DNA from: Legionella worsleiensis
Lineage (GTDB): Bacteria; Pseudomonadota; Gammaproteobacteria; Legionellales; Legionellaceae
Reading direction: 5' to 3'
Length of the DNA: 64,000 nt
Assembly: GCF_001467535.1 (NCBI RefSeq)
Contig: NZ_LNZC01000004.1
Location: 62,001 to 126,000 of the forward strand
Under the pieces are notes generated by a model that made no database searches, had not been told where the DNA came from, and was given only the letters and a program-made list of their open reading frames with translations. Each line of letters begins with the position of its first letter. The stretch's first letter is position 1. Shown piece by piece: positions 8,238-17,562 of this stretch. The position numbers and the translations under genes are program-made.

Positions 8238-10697
8238 TTAACAGGCGACAACACTACTGTTGGCTCGTTTTGATTCTTCAAACAGTCTTGACCATTCATC
8301 CACCGTTGTATTCGCAAGAAAATCAAGAGACTCATTATGTACCTCAAATACTGAAGTCACTATGCTTCTTATCCTGCCGTATATTGAGATCGTATAGATT
8401 GTACGTGTATCATCAGATACAGGCCTGTTAAATACTTCCAAAAATATTTTTTCCATCCGTAATATATTATTATCACCCGCATTTTTATCCTGAATCAAGC
8501 CAATTATTTTCGCGATTCCCGCAGGTAATTGAGAAGATGTATCAAATATGCTAAATCCCCATTCTTTACGTTTTTTTATAAAACGACTTCTTTCGCTAAT
8601 TAATGAACTCAGAGCATCATACAATCGATTACACATACCCTCACCTAATTGTCTGGCTGTTAATTTACATTGCAATTCATTTTTAGTGATAAAAGAGTAC
8701 TTCAGATATTTACTGATATGCTTCACCTCATTTCCGGTAGCCATCAAATCATCATAATCCACGCCTTTTTCAGTACCCAAGCGAAGATTAATTGCGGTAA
8801 TAATATCAGCAGGTAAATACATATCAGGAGTTTTGATGCCGTCAGCGCCAGGCGCATTTTGACCAGCGTGCTCGTGCTGATGTCGTGTCATATAAATATC
8901 GACAAAAATATTAATAAAATTAATGCGATCTGCGTGAGTGAGTGGCGCATCAAATTTAGGCCATGCTCCATAGCGTTCCTTGTATAAAATCATGGCATCG
9001 GTATGCATCAACTCAACCGCTTTTCTATCCTTGCCACTAACACAAGAGCCATAGCTATGGCCATTTAGTGTGAGGATAATGACTTGTTCTAAAGAAGCTA
9101 AAAACAATTCTCGGCCTTTGTAATCCCAAACAGTTGCGGAACCAATGGGCGATTCAAGCACACGCTGGTACTCGTTTAAAAGATCCGTCAGCTCAGGAGT
9201 TTGAACCTCTAAATCGCGAACTGTAGACAACATGGTCAGACTATCAGCATCATCAGAGGCTGTATAATACAAATAACGGGCGTAATTAAAAGGATGATTG
9301 TGCTGTAAAATGACAGGCGCTTTTTTACTTCTTTGCACTGTAGACCGTGCGAGTTTGAATAATTCGAGATCGGGTGTGACTGACAAGGTATGCCGAAGTA
9401 TAGAGGGGATATAGTCTGTGACATACAAGGGACTAATCAGAGTCTGTAATAAACACAATTGATTAGGTTTGGCATCCTTCATCACCATGGAAAAATTTGA
9501 ATCACAATGCCTGCGTTTGACCGATAAAGGTGATTTTAAAGTATCGCGACTGCCTATATGAGCTGATCTAAACCGTTTTCCATACAGCTCTTTTACCGCT
9601 AAGGACTCATCTTCCTGAACCTCATTGGGCATTATTTTGAAAAGGCGATGAGCTGCAAAATTTGCTGGAGCGGGCAAGGTTCGGTGCCTACTGGATAAAA
9701 AGGATACCACTTCCTCTACAGGTGCATCACATCGCAAGGCATGTGCCAGAAAACTTTGCTGTACCGTGGATAATGACCAATACCATAAAGGGAGTTTAGG
9801 CAGTTTATCAAGAGAATCCAAAAAGGCAGGACTGATCTCTTGCTTCGATACAAAGTCCTTCAAAAGTATTAGGTTAGCATCAATGCACCACGGTTCAGCT
9901 GCAAGTACGTTTAGTACGGCTTTCTGAGCTTTAGAAAATTGAGATAAATTATCAATGTCTCTTAATTCAAGAATAATATCTCGTGATGTGCTTTTTAACT
10001 CATCCCATAAGCGAATAAACTTATAAATGTCGCTTGTGATTGAGGCAACATTAGGTGGACTAATCTCTAAATTAACGAAATACTCTTTTTGAAATTCTTG
10101 AAGGCTCCTAAACCAAACAGGTGTTTTGGGATAAGCCGTGAATCTTATCGCATTTAATTCGGTAATGAGTTCATCAGAACAAGGAGGCAGTGACTCGTCA
10201 TACTGTAAAATATAGTCCATACCCCGTTCTGTTTGCATGGGCATTAACGTAGCCAAATCATATCGCCCCCTACTCATTAACACATACTGCTCGGCATCAT
10301 TCAAACAATCAACAGCCTCATTGAACTCCTTGCCTTCTGACCATTTCCAGCATACAGAAATAATTTGAACCAATCTGGCGGTGAAATTTACCAGCTCGGT
10401 TTGTAAATGTTCCACAGAGTCTGTGGCCAGATTACAGGACGCTTTCACTTCCAGCACAAAATTTTTCAGTGTTTCAGCAGTTATAGAGGTAAATCGGGAA
10501 TCCAGGGGGTATGCGTCCAGCATGAATAAAAATGCATCATGAAGACTGTCTATGCGTCTTTGATAACTTCGGCGGTAATTGGGTTTGTCTTGAAAATATT
10601 CGATGCGATAATCGGGTATGAGCTTAACCAGTGTGCGAGATAATTCTGGTGATATTTCAGTACCTTCCAAAAGACGTAAAATTATACCTTTTCCCAT
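8238..10697 (-). CDS. Large hypothetical protein with CX5R phosphatase-like loop; candidate effector
   Basis: This 819-residue protein has no signal peptide and no housekeeping domain. Residues 551-559 read S-C-V-S-G-K-D-R-K: a CX5R loop (C552, R558) with the internal GKD seen in SopB/IpgD-type inositide phosphatases, whose loop is CKSGKDRT. About 50 residues later comes QNAPGADGIK, resembling the Asn-Gly-Gly-Lys segment that follows the loop in that family. The position between dapB and mmsA is, from memory, where L. pneumophila has the effector gene lpg0130. I infer a translocated phosphoinositide or related phosphatase. The first 400 residues are unrecognised. Confidence 0.75.
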   Translation of the reverse strand: MGKGIILRLLEGTEISPELSRTLVKLIPDYRIEYFQDKPNYRRSYQRRIDSLHDAFLFMLDAYPLDSRFTSITAETLKNFVLEVKASCNLATDSVEHLQTELVNFTARLVQIISVCWKWSEGKEFNEAVDCLNDAEQYVLMSRGRYDLATLMPMQTERGMDYILQYDESLPPCSDELITELNAIRFTAYPKTPVWFRSLQEFQKEYFVNLEISPPNVASITSDIYKFIRLWDELKSTSRDIILELRDIDNLSQFSKAQKAVLNVLAAEPWCIDANLILLKDFVSKQEISPAFLDSLDKLPKLPLWYWSLSTVQQSFLAHALRCDAPVEEVVSFLSSRHRTLPAPANFAAHRLFKIMPNEVQEDESLAVKELYGKRFRSAHIGSRDTLKSPLSVKRRHCDSNFSMVMKDAKPNQLCLLQTLISPLYVTDYIPSILRHTLSVTPDLELFKLARSTVQRSKKAPVILQHNHPFNYARYLYYTASDDADSLTMLSTVRDLEVQTPELTDLLNEYQRVLESPIGSATVWDYKGRELFLASLEQVIILTLNGHSYGSCVSGKDRKAVELMHTDAMILYKERYGAWPKFDAPLTHADRINFINIFVDIYMTRHQHEHAGQNAPGADGIKTPDMYLPADIITAINLRLGTEKGVDYDDLMATGNEVKHISKYLKYSFITKNELQCKLTARQLGEGMCNRLYDALSSLISERSRFIKKRKEWGFSIFDTSSQLPAGIAKIIGLIQDKNAGDNNILRMEKIFLEVFNRPVSDDTRTIYTISIYGRIRSIVTSVFEVHNESLDFLANTTVDEWSRLFEESKRANSSVVAC

Positions 10698-10872
10698 AGC
10701 TTATTCCCTTACTGCTTTTTTATTTTTATTATTGTACAAATAATTTTACGAAACAATCATTTGTGCCGTCATTAAAATTATTTTCTCAGATAAGATATCA
10801 GGAAGTTGAGTACCTTAATAGTTTTACTTCATGCTAAACTGTATTTTTTGGATAAATAATAAAAGGATGTCT

Positions 10873-11058
10873 ATGAAAAGTATAGAGGATTTCGTGGGAT
10901 TTTCTGAGTCAAATATTGGCGATGCGTTCCAAAATGCGCTAAACAACGCTGGAAATCCTGTCCATTGTGCAGTAGTGGAAACTCTGTGCTTTCAGAAAAG
11001 TAAAACCAGACGATACTATAGGGTTATTTTAAAAACAATGACTGAAAAATCAATGTAA
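10873..11058 (+). CDS. Dodecin-like small protein
   Basis: The 61-residue product (MKSIEDFVGFSESN...) fits the dodecin fold: an opening strand, a helix with the pattern GFSESNIGDAFQNALNNAG, then two strands ending RRYYRVILKT. Dodecins are about 65-70 residues and assemble into 12-mers that store flavin or CoA compounds. I chose the ATG at 10873 because AAAGG lies 7 nt upstream; the longer reading from 10831 would start inside the likely promoter. The aromatic flavin-stacking residue of classical dodecins is not obvious, so the ligand is unknown. Confidence 0.6.
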   Translation: MKSIEDFVGFSESNIGDAFQNALNNAGNPVHCAVVETLCFQKSKTRRYYRVILKTMTEKSM

Positions 11059-11184
11059 CACGGTATTGTTAAATAACTGGCATCAGCGATGAATCAGATA
11101 CTTCATGAGCCGTTTGTGCAAGACGACGTCAATCGTATTTTAAACACCATAACGCCCATAACACATTAAAAAAGGAGTTTAACC

Positions 11185-12681
11185 ATGGGATATAACGTAC
11201 CCCATTTTATAGGTGGTCAACTGATCACTGAGTCCAACACAGAAGCTCATCCTGTATTCAATCCAGCCCTAGGTGAAACGATTGGTCAGGTACATTTTGC
11301 ATCCAAATCGCTTTGCGATAAAGCGGTAACAACAGCAAAAGAGGCAGGAATTGAGTGGGCTGAAACTCCTGCAATCAAAAGAGCGCGCATCCTGTTTAAA
11401 TTCAGAGATCTATTAGAAAAACATCAAACGGATCTGGCTCGCATTGTGACTCGAGAACATGGCAAAACGCTGGAAGATGCCAAGGGTTCCGTAGCTCGCG
11501 GTATCGAGGTAGTTGAATTTCATTGCGGGCTGGTAAACCAACTGAAAGGCGATTTTTCTGCTGATGTTGCAAGCCAAATTGACTGTCATACCTTCAGGCA
11601 ACCATTAGGTGTGTGCGCAGGAGTATCCCCCTTTAATTTTCCAGTTATGGTACCGATTTGGATGATGATCCCCGCCATAGCCTGCGGCAATACCTTTATT
11701 TTAAAACCCTCAGAACAAGATCCCTCGGCTCCAATACGATTAATGGAATTATTAAACGATGCAGGTTTACCACCAGGTGTCGTAAATTGCCTGCAAGGTA
11801 ATAAAGCAACCGTTGAACACTTACTGGCTCATCCTGATATTGCCGCATTCACAGCGGTAGCCTCCACACCCGTTGCTCAGTCTATTTATACTACGGCTAC
11901 CGCCTATGGAAAAAGAGCCCATACCTTTGGTGGTGCCAAAAACCACTGTGTTGTCATGCCGGATGCCGATTTAGACCAGGCAGCCAGTGCCATTATCGGA
12001 GCTGCGTATGGATCTGCTGGTGAACGATGCATGGCCTTATCGGTAGCCGTAGTTGTGGGCGATGAAACTGCTGATGCGTTAATTGCCAAAATGGCGCCGC
12101 AAATTCGTGCGATGAAAATTGATGCTGGCGATGTAATAGGTGCCGACATGGGGCCATTAATCAGCCATGCGCATCAACAACGAGTATTAGCAGCTGTAGA
12201 CAAAGGAGTGAATGAAGGAGCTCAACTGATTATCGATGGCCGTTCGTATAAGCATCCCCAGTACCCACAAGGTTTTTTTGTTGGACCCTGTCTTTTTGAT
12301 AAGGTAAAGGAACACATGACCGTATATCAAAATGAAATTTTTGGTCCTGTCCTTGCGGTTGTTCGAGTCAATCATTTTGCAGAAGCACTGGCTCTGGTTA
12401 ACAGACATCAATACGGTAATGGCACTGCCATATTTACCCGTGATGGATTTACCGCTCGTGAATACAGCCAAAAAGTTCAGGCCGGTATGGTAGGCGTGAA
12501 CATACCGATTCCTGTACCTATTGCCAATCACCCCTTTGGTGGATGGAAACGTTCTTCTTTTGGCGATACCAACATGCATGGCGCAGAAAGCATTCACTTT
12601 TATACTCGCCGCAAAACAATAACCAGTAAATGGCCCGTAACTCAATCCAAGGAAAGTGCATTTACCATGCCTACCCATTAA
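11185..12681 (+). CDS. mmsA: Methylmalonate-semialdehyde dehydrogenase (acylating)
   Basis: This 498-residue aldehyde dehydrogenase converts methylmalonate semialdehyde, NAD and CoA to propionyl-CoA in valine breakdown. The catalytic cysteine is C282 in GSAGERCMALS. The position of the usual ALDH general-base glutamate is occupied by asparagine in GGAKNH (N253), which is the diagnostic feature of CoA-dependent MmsA enzymes. The segment GVSPFNFPVMVP (146-157) is also typical. A strong AAAAAGGAG site precedes the ATG. It heads an mmsA-mmsB-acyl-CoA synthetase unit. Confidence 0.95.
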   Translation: MGYNVPHFIGGQLITESNTEAHPVFNPALGETIGQVHFASKSLCDKAVTTAKEAGIEWAETPAIKRARILFKFRDLLEKHQTDLARIVTREHGKTLEDAKGSVARGIEVVEFHCGLVNQLKGDFSADVASQIDCHTFRQPLGVCAGVSPFNFPVMVPIWMMIPAIACGNTFILKPSEQDPSAPIRLMELLNDAGLPPGVVNCLQGNKATVEHLLAHPDIAAFTAVASTPVAQSIYTTATAYGKRAHTFGGAKNHCVVMPDADLDQAASAIIGAAYGSAGERCMALSVAVVVGDETADALIAKMAPQIRAMKIDAGDVIGADMGPLISHAHQQRVLAAVDKGVNEGAQLIIDGRSYKHPQYPQGFFVGPCLFDKVKEHMTVYQNEIFGPVLAVVRVNHFAEALALVNRHQYGNGTAIFTRDGFTAREYSQKVQAGMVGVNIPIPVPIANHPFGGWKRSSFGDTNMHGAESIHFYTRRKTITSKWPVTQSKESAFTMPTH

Positions 12682-12726
12682 CAAAACCAAATCAACGGAA
12701 CATTATCAATCGTTACGGAGTAATCA

Positions 12727-13623
12727 ATGACTAGAATAGGCTTTATAGGGTTGGGACATATGGGTTTGCCCATGGCGATTAATCTGATCAAGGCAGGATA
12801 TCATGTTACCGGATATGATCTGCAAGAATCGGCCTTAGCACAATTTTCCCAAGCAGGTGGTACCAAAGCGCTCACGCAGCAAGAAGTAGCACGTAATCAG
12901 GATGTGCTTATTACCATGCTGCAAACAGGTGAACAGGTATTAAAGGTCTGCAAGGGAGGAAATGGATTATTCAGCCATGCCAATTCGAATGCATTATTCA
13001 TTGATTGCTCTACTATAGATGTCCATTCTTCTCGTGAGTTTCATCAGCTGGCCAGGGAGCATGGTCTACGCTCTGTGGATGCTCCAGTTTCAGGAGGTGT
13101 TGCCGGGGCAGCGGCCGGCACACTGACCTTTATGGTAGGTGGTGAAGTTGATGTTTTTCATGCCGCACAACCCATTCTTGCCCATATGGGACAAAAAATA
13201 ATTCATACTGGCAACTCGGGTAGTGGCCAGGCTGCGAAAATATGCAATAACATGATTCTCGGTATTTCCATGGTTGCCGTTTCCGAAGCTTTTGTTTTGG
13301 CAGAACAACTGGGGCTGTCTGCGGAAAAACTCTTTGAAGTAGTCAGTAACTCATCAGGACAATGCTGGGCTATGAGCAAATACATTCCGGTTCCCGGGGT
13401 TTTGGATAACGTTCCAGCCAATAACGAATACAAACCCGGATTTGCAGCGGCCATGATGCTAAAAGATTTAAAATTAAGTCAGGAAACGGCACGTGCTGCA
13501 CACGTTACAACTCCTTTGGGAGCTCATGTTACCCAACTCTATCAACACTTCATTAATCAAGGGCTTGGAGATACTGATTTTTCTGCAATCATTAAACTGA
13601 TTGCTCAAGGCGTTGAGGTGTAA
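12727..13623 (+). CDS. mmsB: 3-hydroxyisobutyrate dehydrogenase
   Basis: This 298-residue NAD-dependent beta-hydroxyacid dehydrogenase oxidises 3-hydroxyisobutyrate to methylmalonate semialdehyde, the substrate of the preceding MmsA. It has the dinucleotide motif GFIGLGHMG (5-13), the substrate signature DAPVSGG (118-124) and the catalytic lysine K171 in GSGQAAKICNN. It lies 45 nt after mmsA, and the next gene begins 1 nt after its stop codon. Related tartronate-semialdehyde reductases share the fold but the neighbour argues for valine catabolism. Confidence 0.93.
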   Translation: MTRIGFIGLGHMGLPMAINLIKAGYHVTGYDLQESALAQFSQAGGTKALTQQEVARNQDVLITMLQTGEQVLKVCKGGNGLFSHANSNALFIDCSTIDVHSSREFHQLAREHGLRSVDAPVSGGVAGAAAGTLTFMVGGEVDVFHAAQPILAHMGQKIIHTGNSGSGQAAKICNNMILGISMVAVSEAFVLAEQLGLSAEKLFEVVSNSSGQCWAMSKYIPVPGVLDNVPANNEYKPGFAAAMMLKDLKLSQETARAAHVTTPLGAHVTQLYQHFINQGLGDTDFSAIIKLIAQGVEV

Positions 13624-13624
13624 C

Positions 13625-15505
13625 ATGAAGTCCATTTCTTTAGCACACCCTAAATTGACCGACACTTTAGACGCATTAACGGAATTTTGGTCTGAAATCG
13701 CAAGCCAAACTCTTGACTGGATACAACCCTGGGATAGCATCCTTAACGGGGGATTTAAAGAAGGCTACATCAACTGGTTCAACGGTGGCCAATTAAACGT
13801 CAGTGCAAACTGCCTTGACCGGCATCTGGCGCAAAAAGCCAATCAAACCGCCATTATCTGGGAAGGAGATACGGAAGAAGAGCATCAAACGCTCACCTTC
13901 GCCCAATTGCATGCAGAAGTCTGTCGAATGAGTAATGTTCTTAAGCATTTGTACATAAAAAAAGGGGATAAAGTAGCGATATATTTACCCATGATACCTG
14001 AAGCGGCAATTGCCATGCTGGCTTGTGCTCGTATTGGTGCAGTTCATACGGTAGTTTTTGCCGGTTTTTCAGCGCATGCGCTAAGACAACGTTTAATCGC
14101 CTCCGAGTGTTCCTTATTAATTACCGCAGACCATTTTAACCGTGGCGGGAAAGAGATTAATCTAAAAGAGCAGGCAGATGAAGCCTGCGCCAACCTGAAC
14201 TTAAACCAATTAATCATCAAGAAGGACAATACATCAACATCATCACAAGCCAGCAACTGTTATTGGTGGCATGAGCTCAGGCAACAGGTATCGGCTCAAT
14301 GTGAGCCCGAACCTATGAATGCTGAAGATCCTCTTTTTATTTTGTATACCTCAGGAAGTACAGGACAACCCAAAGGCGTTGTTCATACCACAGGAGGATA
14401 TTTGGTTCAGGCAGCATACACACATCAACTACTGTTTAATTGTCAAAACAATGAAGTATTTTGGTGTACTGCGGATGTTGGTTGGATTACTGGCCATAGT
14501 TATGTCGTTTATGCCCCCCTGTGTAATGGCATTACTACCCTGATGTACGAAGGGATACCGACATGGCCTAATCCAGCAAGAAATTGGCAAATCATCGACA
14601 AACACAAGGTTAATGTCTTTTATACAGCCCCCACGGCCATCAGGTCATTAATGCGGGCCGGGGATCAGTGGTTGGAATCAAGCTCTCGAGCATCTCTGCG
14701 CCTCATAGGCACGGTTGGCGAGCCTATTAATCCAGAAGCCTGGAACTGGTACCATCAAAAAGTAGGCCAGGGAAGATGTCCGGTTGTGGATACCTGGTGG
14801 CAAACAGAAACTGGAGCCATCATGATTAGTCCACGATTCGATGATTCAACGATTAAACCCGGATCAGCCCGTCAGCCAGTACCGGGAATTATTCCCGTAT
14901 TGCTCGATAATCAAGGTGATGAAGTTCAGGGAGCAGGTGAAGGCTCACTGGCAATAAAATATCCATGGCCCTCAATTGCGCGCACCATAGCTGGAGATCA
15001 TCAACGCTATTGTGCCACCTATTTTATGAATGGCTATTACATAACCGGTGATGGTGCAAAAAGAGATAAAGATGGTGATTATTGGATTACCGGCCGTATC
15101 GATGATGTTTTAAATATTTCCGGGCACAGACTAGGTACTGCAGAAATTGAAAGCGCTCTTGTCAGCCACCCCAGTGTAGCTGAGGCTGGCGTGGTCGGTA
15201 TTCCTCATGAAATAAAAGGTCAGGGGATTTTTGCTTTTGTTATTTTAAAACAGGGGTATGTTGGTGATGAGCAACTAAAAAAAGTTTTAGTCGAGCAAGT
15301 AAAAGAGGAAATTAGCGCTATAGCAAAACCGGATGTAATCTATTTTGCCAGCGATTTGCCCAAAACCCGCTCAGGCAAAATAATGCGCCGAATTTTACGC
15401 AAAATAGCCTGTCATGAAGTAGACAATATTTCCCAACTAGGCGATTTATCCACCCTGGCCAACCCCCATGTTGTCGAGGAATTAATGAACGACATTATCG
15501 GATAA
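13625..15505 (+). CDS. Acetyl/propionyl-CoA synthetase (AMP-forming)
   Basis: The 626-residue enzyme activates a short carboxylic acid to its CoA thioester through an acyl-adenylate. It has the acetyl-CoA synthetase N-terminal cap (INWFNGG...NCLDRHL), the P-loop TSGSTGQPKG near residue 241, DTWWQTETG, and a C-terminal KTRSGKIMRR whose lysine near 585 is the usual acetylation site. I start it at 13625 (MKSISL), with GAGG upstream; an upstream TTG lies inside mmsB. Its place after mmsAB favours propionate or a branched-chain intermediate, but the Trp in WWQTETG also allows acetate. Confidence 0.9.
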   Translation: MKSISLAHPKLTDTLDALTEFWSEIASQTLDWIQPWDSILNGGFKEGYINWFNGGQLNVSANCLDRHLAQKANQTAIIWEGDTEEEHQTLTFAQLHAEVCRMSNVLKHLYIKKGDKVAIYLPMIPEAAIAMLACARIGAVHTVVFAGFSAHALRQRLIASECSLLITADHFNRGGKEINLKEQADEACANLNLNQLIIKKDNTSTSSQASNCYWWHELRQQVSAQCEPEPMNAEDPLFILYTSGSTGQPKGVVHTTGGYLVQAAYTHQLLFNCQNNEVFWCTADVGWITGHSYVVYAPLCNGITTLMYEGIPTWPNPARNWQIIDKHKVNVFYTAPTAIRSLMRAGDQWLESSSRASLRLIGTVGEPINPEAWNWYHQKVGQGRCPVVDTWWQTETGAIMISPRFDDSTIKPGSARQPVPGIIPVLLDNQGDEVQGAGEGSLAIKYPWPSIARTIAGDHQRYCATYFMNGYYITGDGAKRDKDGDYWITGRIDDVLNISGHRLGTAEIESALVSHPSVAEAGVVGIPHEIKGQGIFAFVILKQGYVGDEQLKKVLVEQVKEEISAIAKPDVIYFASDLPKTRSGKIMRRILRKIACHEVDNISQLGDLSTLANPHVVEELMNDIIG

Positions 15506-15511
15506 TAAAGA

Positions 15512-15557
15512 CTTACCATGCAACTACCCCATAACTCAGGAGCATTTGCATGGTAAG
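15512..15557. terminator. Perfect inverted repeat between convergent genes
   Basis: CTTACCATGCAA and TTGCATGGTAAG are perfect 12-nt arms with a 22-nt loop. The element fills the gap between the ends of the acyl-CoA synthetase gene and engB, which face each other. A stem-loop terminator read from both strands is the simplest explanation; no U-run follows it. Confidence 0.5.
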
Positions 15558-15569
15558 GATAAACCCCAA

Positions 15570-16172
15570 TTAATCCAGCATCAACCAGGAATTTAATACG
15601 GCAACCAAAGCATCAATACCGTCTTTTTTAAGCGATGAAAAAGACTGAACAGAAATCAAATGTTCAGCTAATTCATAATGCTTGCGTACTTTAAGCACCG
15701 TATTTTTTACTTCGCTACGGCTTAATTTATCGGATTTAGTGAGTAAAATATGAACGGGAAGTTCTCGGTTCAACGCCCAATCTATCATCATTTGATCCAA
15801 ATCTTTTAGTGGATGACGCACATCCATTAAAAGAATCAGCCCTTTAAGACTCTCTCTGACCTCAAGATAGTGTGCCAGATTTTTCTGCCACTCCTGTTTG
15901 ATTTGCAAAGCTACTTTTGCGTAGCCGTATCCAGGTAAATCAACCAAGCGGCGTTGCTCATCCAGAGAAAATAAATTGATTAATTGAGTACGTCCGGGTG
16001 TCTTACTGGTTCTGGCAAGACTTTTTATACCGGTTAAACAATTAAGGGCACTGGATTTACCCGCATTGGATCGGCCAGCAAAAGCGACTTCGTAACCAAT
16101 ATCTTCAGGTAACTGATCAACACGGGCTGCACTTTTTAGAAATACTGCTTTAGAATATAAATTTACTAACAT
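15570..16172 (-). CDS. engB: Ribosome-biogenesis GTPase EngB (YsxC/YihA)
   Basis: This 200-residue small GTPase helps assemble the large ribosomal subunit. G1 is GRSNAGKSS (about 33-41), G3 DLPGYGYA and G4 TKSD, all intact and in order. The length is typical. It is transcribed alone, divergently from the cytochrome c4 gene 73 nt away, an arrangement also common in other gammaproteobacteria. Confidence 0.96.
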   Translation of the reverse strand: MLVNLYSKAVFLKSAARVDQLPEDIGYEVAFAGRSNAGKSSALNCLTGIKSLARTSKTPGRTQLINLFSLDEQRRLVDLPGYGYAKVALQIKQEWQKNLAHYLEVRESLKGLILLMDVRHPLKDLDQMMIDWALNRELPVHILLTKSDKLSRSEVKNTVLKVRKHYELAEHLISVQSFSSLKKDGIDALVAVLNSWLMLD

Positions 16173-16245
16173 GGATTATAATTTCATTTTGGGATTTTGA
16201 CCCAAGCAGTGTACCATTAAATTATCCATTATTTATGAGACAACG

Positions 16246-16845
16246 ATGAAAAAATTGGCACTTACTCTCATCTTGTGCTTTCCATTGGTTCTGCACGCAC
16301 AGGAAAATCTCCAGGACGTGCAAAATAAAGCCCAGATTTGTGCTGCCTGTCATGGACCTCAAGGCATCAGTTCCGCAGCTGAGTGGCCTAATCTCGCTGG
16401 ACAACATCAGCACTATTTGGTGAAACAATTAAAAGACATTCAACAAGGAACACAGCGTGTTGCTCCTACCATGATTGCCATGGTTGCCAATCTTAGTGAA
16501 CAAGACATGAATGACCTGGCGTCATTCTATGCTAAAATGCCACGTGCCCAAGGCTCTACTCCGAAAAAATACCTGCGCCGTGGCGAACAAATTTACCGAG
16601 GTGGAGATTTTAGTAAACACATTACCGCATGCATTGCCTGCCACGGTCCTAATGGTACAGGTAATGCTCAGGCTGGTTTTCCCGTCCTTGCAGGTCAAAA
16701 AGCAACATATACCGTACTGCAATTACAGGCATTCAAAGACGGTAAACGAAGCAATGATCTAAACCATATCATGCGAGACATCAGTGGCAGAATGAGCCAG
16801 GATGATATGGAAGCGGTAGCCCACTACATTGAAGGTTTATATTAA
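16246..16845 (+). CDS. Dihaem cytochrome c4
   Basis: This 199-residue periplasmic electron carrier has a signal peptide (MKKLALTLILCFPLVLHA) and two cytochrome c domains, with haem sites CAACH at 32-36 and CIACH at 129-133. Each half ends with methionines suitable as sixth ligands. Cytochromes of this kind pass electrons to terminal oxidases. The dsbA gene starts 10 nt after its stop, so the two are co-transcribed. This is sensible because both act on or with periplasmic cysteines. Confidence 0.93.
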   Translation: MKKLALTLILCFPLVLHAQENLQDVQNKAQICAACHGPQGISSAAEWPNLAGQHQHYLVKQLKDIQQGTQRVAPTMIAMVANLSEQDMNDLASFYAKMPRAQGSTPKKYLRRGEQIYRGGDFSKHITACIACHGPNGTGNAQAGFPVLAGQKATYTVLQLQAFKDGKRSNDLNHIMRDISGRMSQDDMEAVAHYIEGLY

Positions 16846-16855
16846 GGAACAAAAC

Positions 16856-17470
16856 ATGTTAAAAAAACTAGTTTGTATTGTATTGTTATTACCTGTCATA
16901 GCATTTGCCGCAGAGTTTATCGAGGGTAAAGACTATCAAGTGGTCAGCACCCCTCAGCAAACAATAAACAAAGGCAAGATCCCCGTAATCACTGAATTTT
17001 TCAGTTATGGTTGTCCCTGGTGTTATAAAATTGACCCATCCGTAAATCAATGGGCCGGAAAAATGAAAAATCAGGTACAATTCGAACGCATTCCTGTTGT
17101 ATTTAAACCGGACTGGGAGCTTTATGCCAAGGCATACTACACCGCAAAAACCCTGGCATTGGCGGATAAATTAAGCCCACAATTATTTAAGGCCATTCTG
17201 GAGGATAAAAAACCTTTGGCATCAAAACAAACCATGATAGATTTTTTTACAGCACACGGTGTTGACCGAGAAATTGCCAAAAGTGCTTTTGAAAACTCCC
17301 CTACTATTGACATGCGAGTTCAAGACGGCATGAGCTTAATGGCCAGCTATCAGGTTAATGCGGTGCCCGCATTTGTCATAAACAATAAATACAAAACTGA
17401 TTTGCAAATGGCCGGTAGTCAGGAGCGTTTATTCCAGATATTGGATTATCTGGTACGAAAATCAGCGTAG
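16856..17470 (+). CDS. dsbA: Periplasmic thiol:disulfide oxidoreductase DsbA
   Basis: The 204-residue product has a signal peptide (MLKKLVCIVLLLPVIAFA) and the active site GCPWCYKIDP in a thioredoxin fold with a DsbA-type helical insertion. The cis-proline loop is the VNAVPAFVIN segment. It introduces disulfides into exported proteins. I place the start at 16856, with AAGGA 7 nt upstream, rather than at an upstream ATG inside the cytochrome gene. Legionella species usually have a second DsbA elsewhere; which of the two this is rests on position only. Confidence 0.93.
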   Translation: MLKKLVCIVLLLPVIAFAAEFIEGKDYQVVSTPQQTINKGKIPVITEFFSYGCPWCYKIDPSVNQWAGKMKNQVQFERIPVVFKPDWELYAKAYYTAKTLALADKLSPQLFKAILEDKKPLASKQTMIDFFTAHGVDREIAKSAFENSPTIDMRVQDGMSLMASYQVNAVPAFVINNKYKTDLQMAGSQERLFQILDYLVRKSA

Positions 17471-17493
17471 TCCACTCGTTAAAGACCTGCTCG

Positions 17494-17531
17494 TTGTTTC
17501 CCTTAAGCTGGACACAGAACAAGGGAAACAA
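17494..17531. terminator. Perfect inverted repeat after dsbA
   Basis: TTGTTTCCCTT and AAGGGAAACAA form 11-nt perfect arms around a 16-nt loop, between the ends of dsbA and the convergent ABC transporter ATPase gene. It probably ends one or both transcripts. No U-run follows on the plus strand. Confidence 0.5.
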
Positions 17532-17562
17532 ACAGGGTGATAAACTTTGGGTTTTAAGCAAA

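Noticed and set aside
12187..12690. 167-residue reading frame antisense to mmsA
   Set aside because: It lies fully within a strongly supported gene, has no recognisable domain, and its composition reflects the opposite strand codons.
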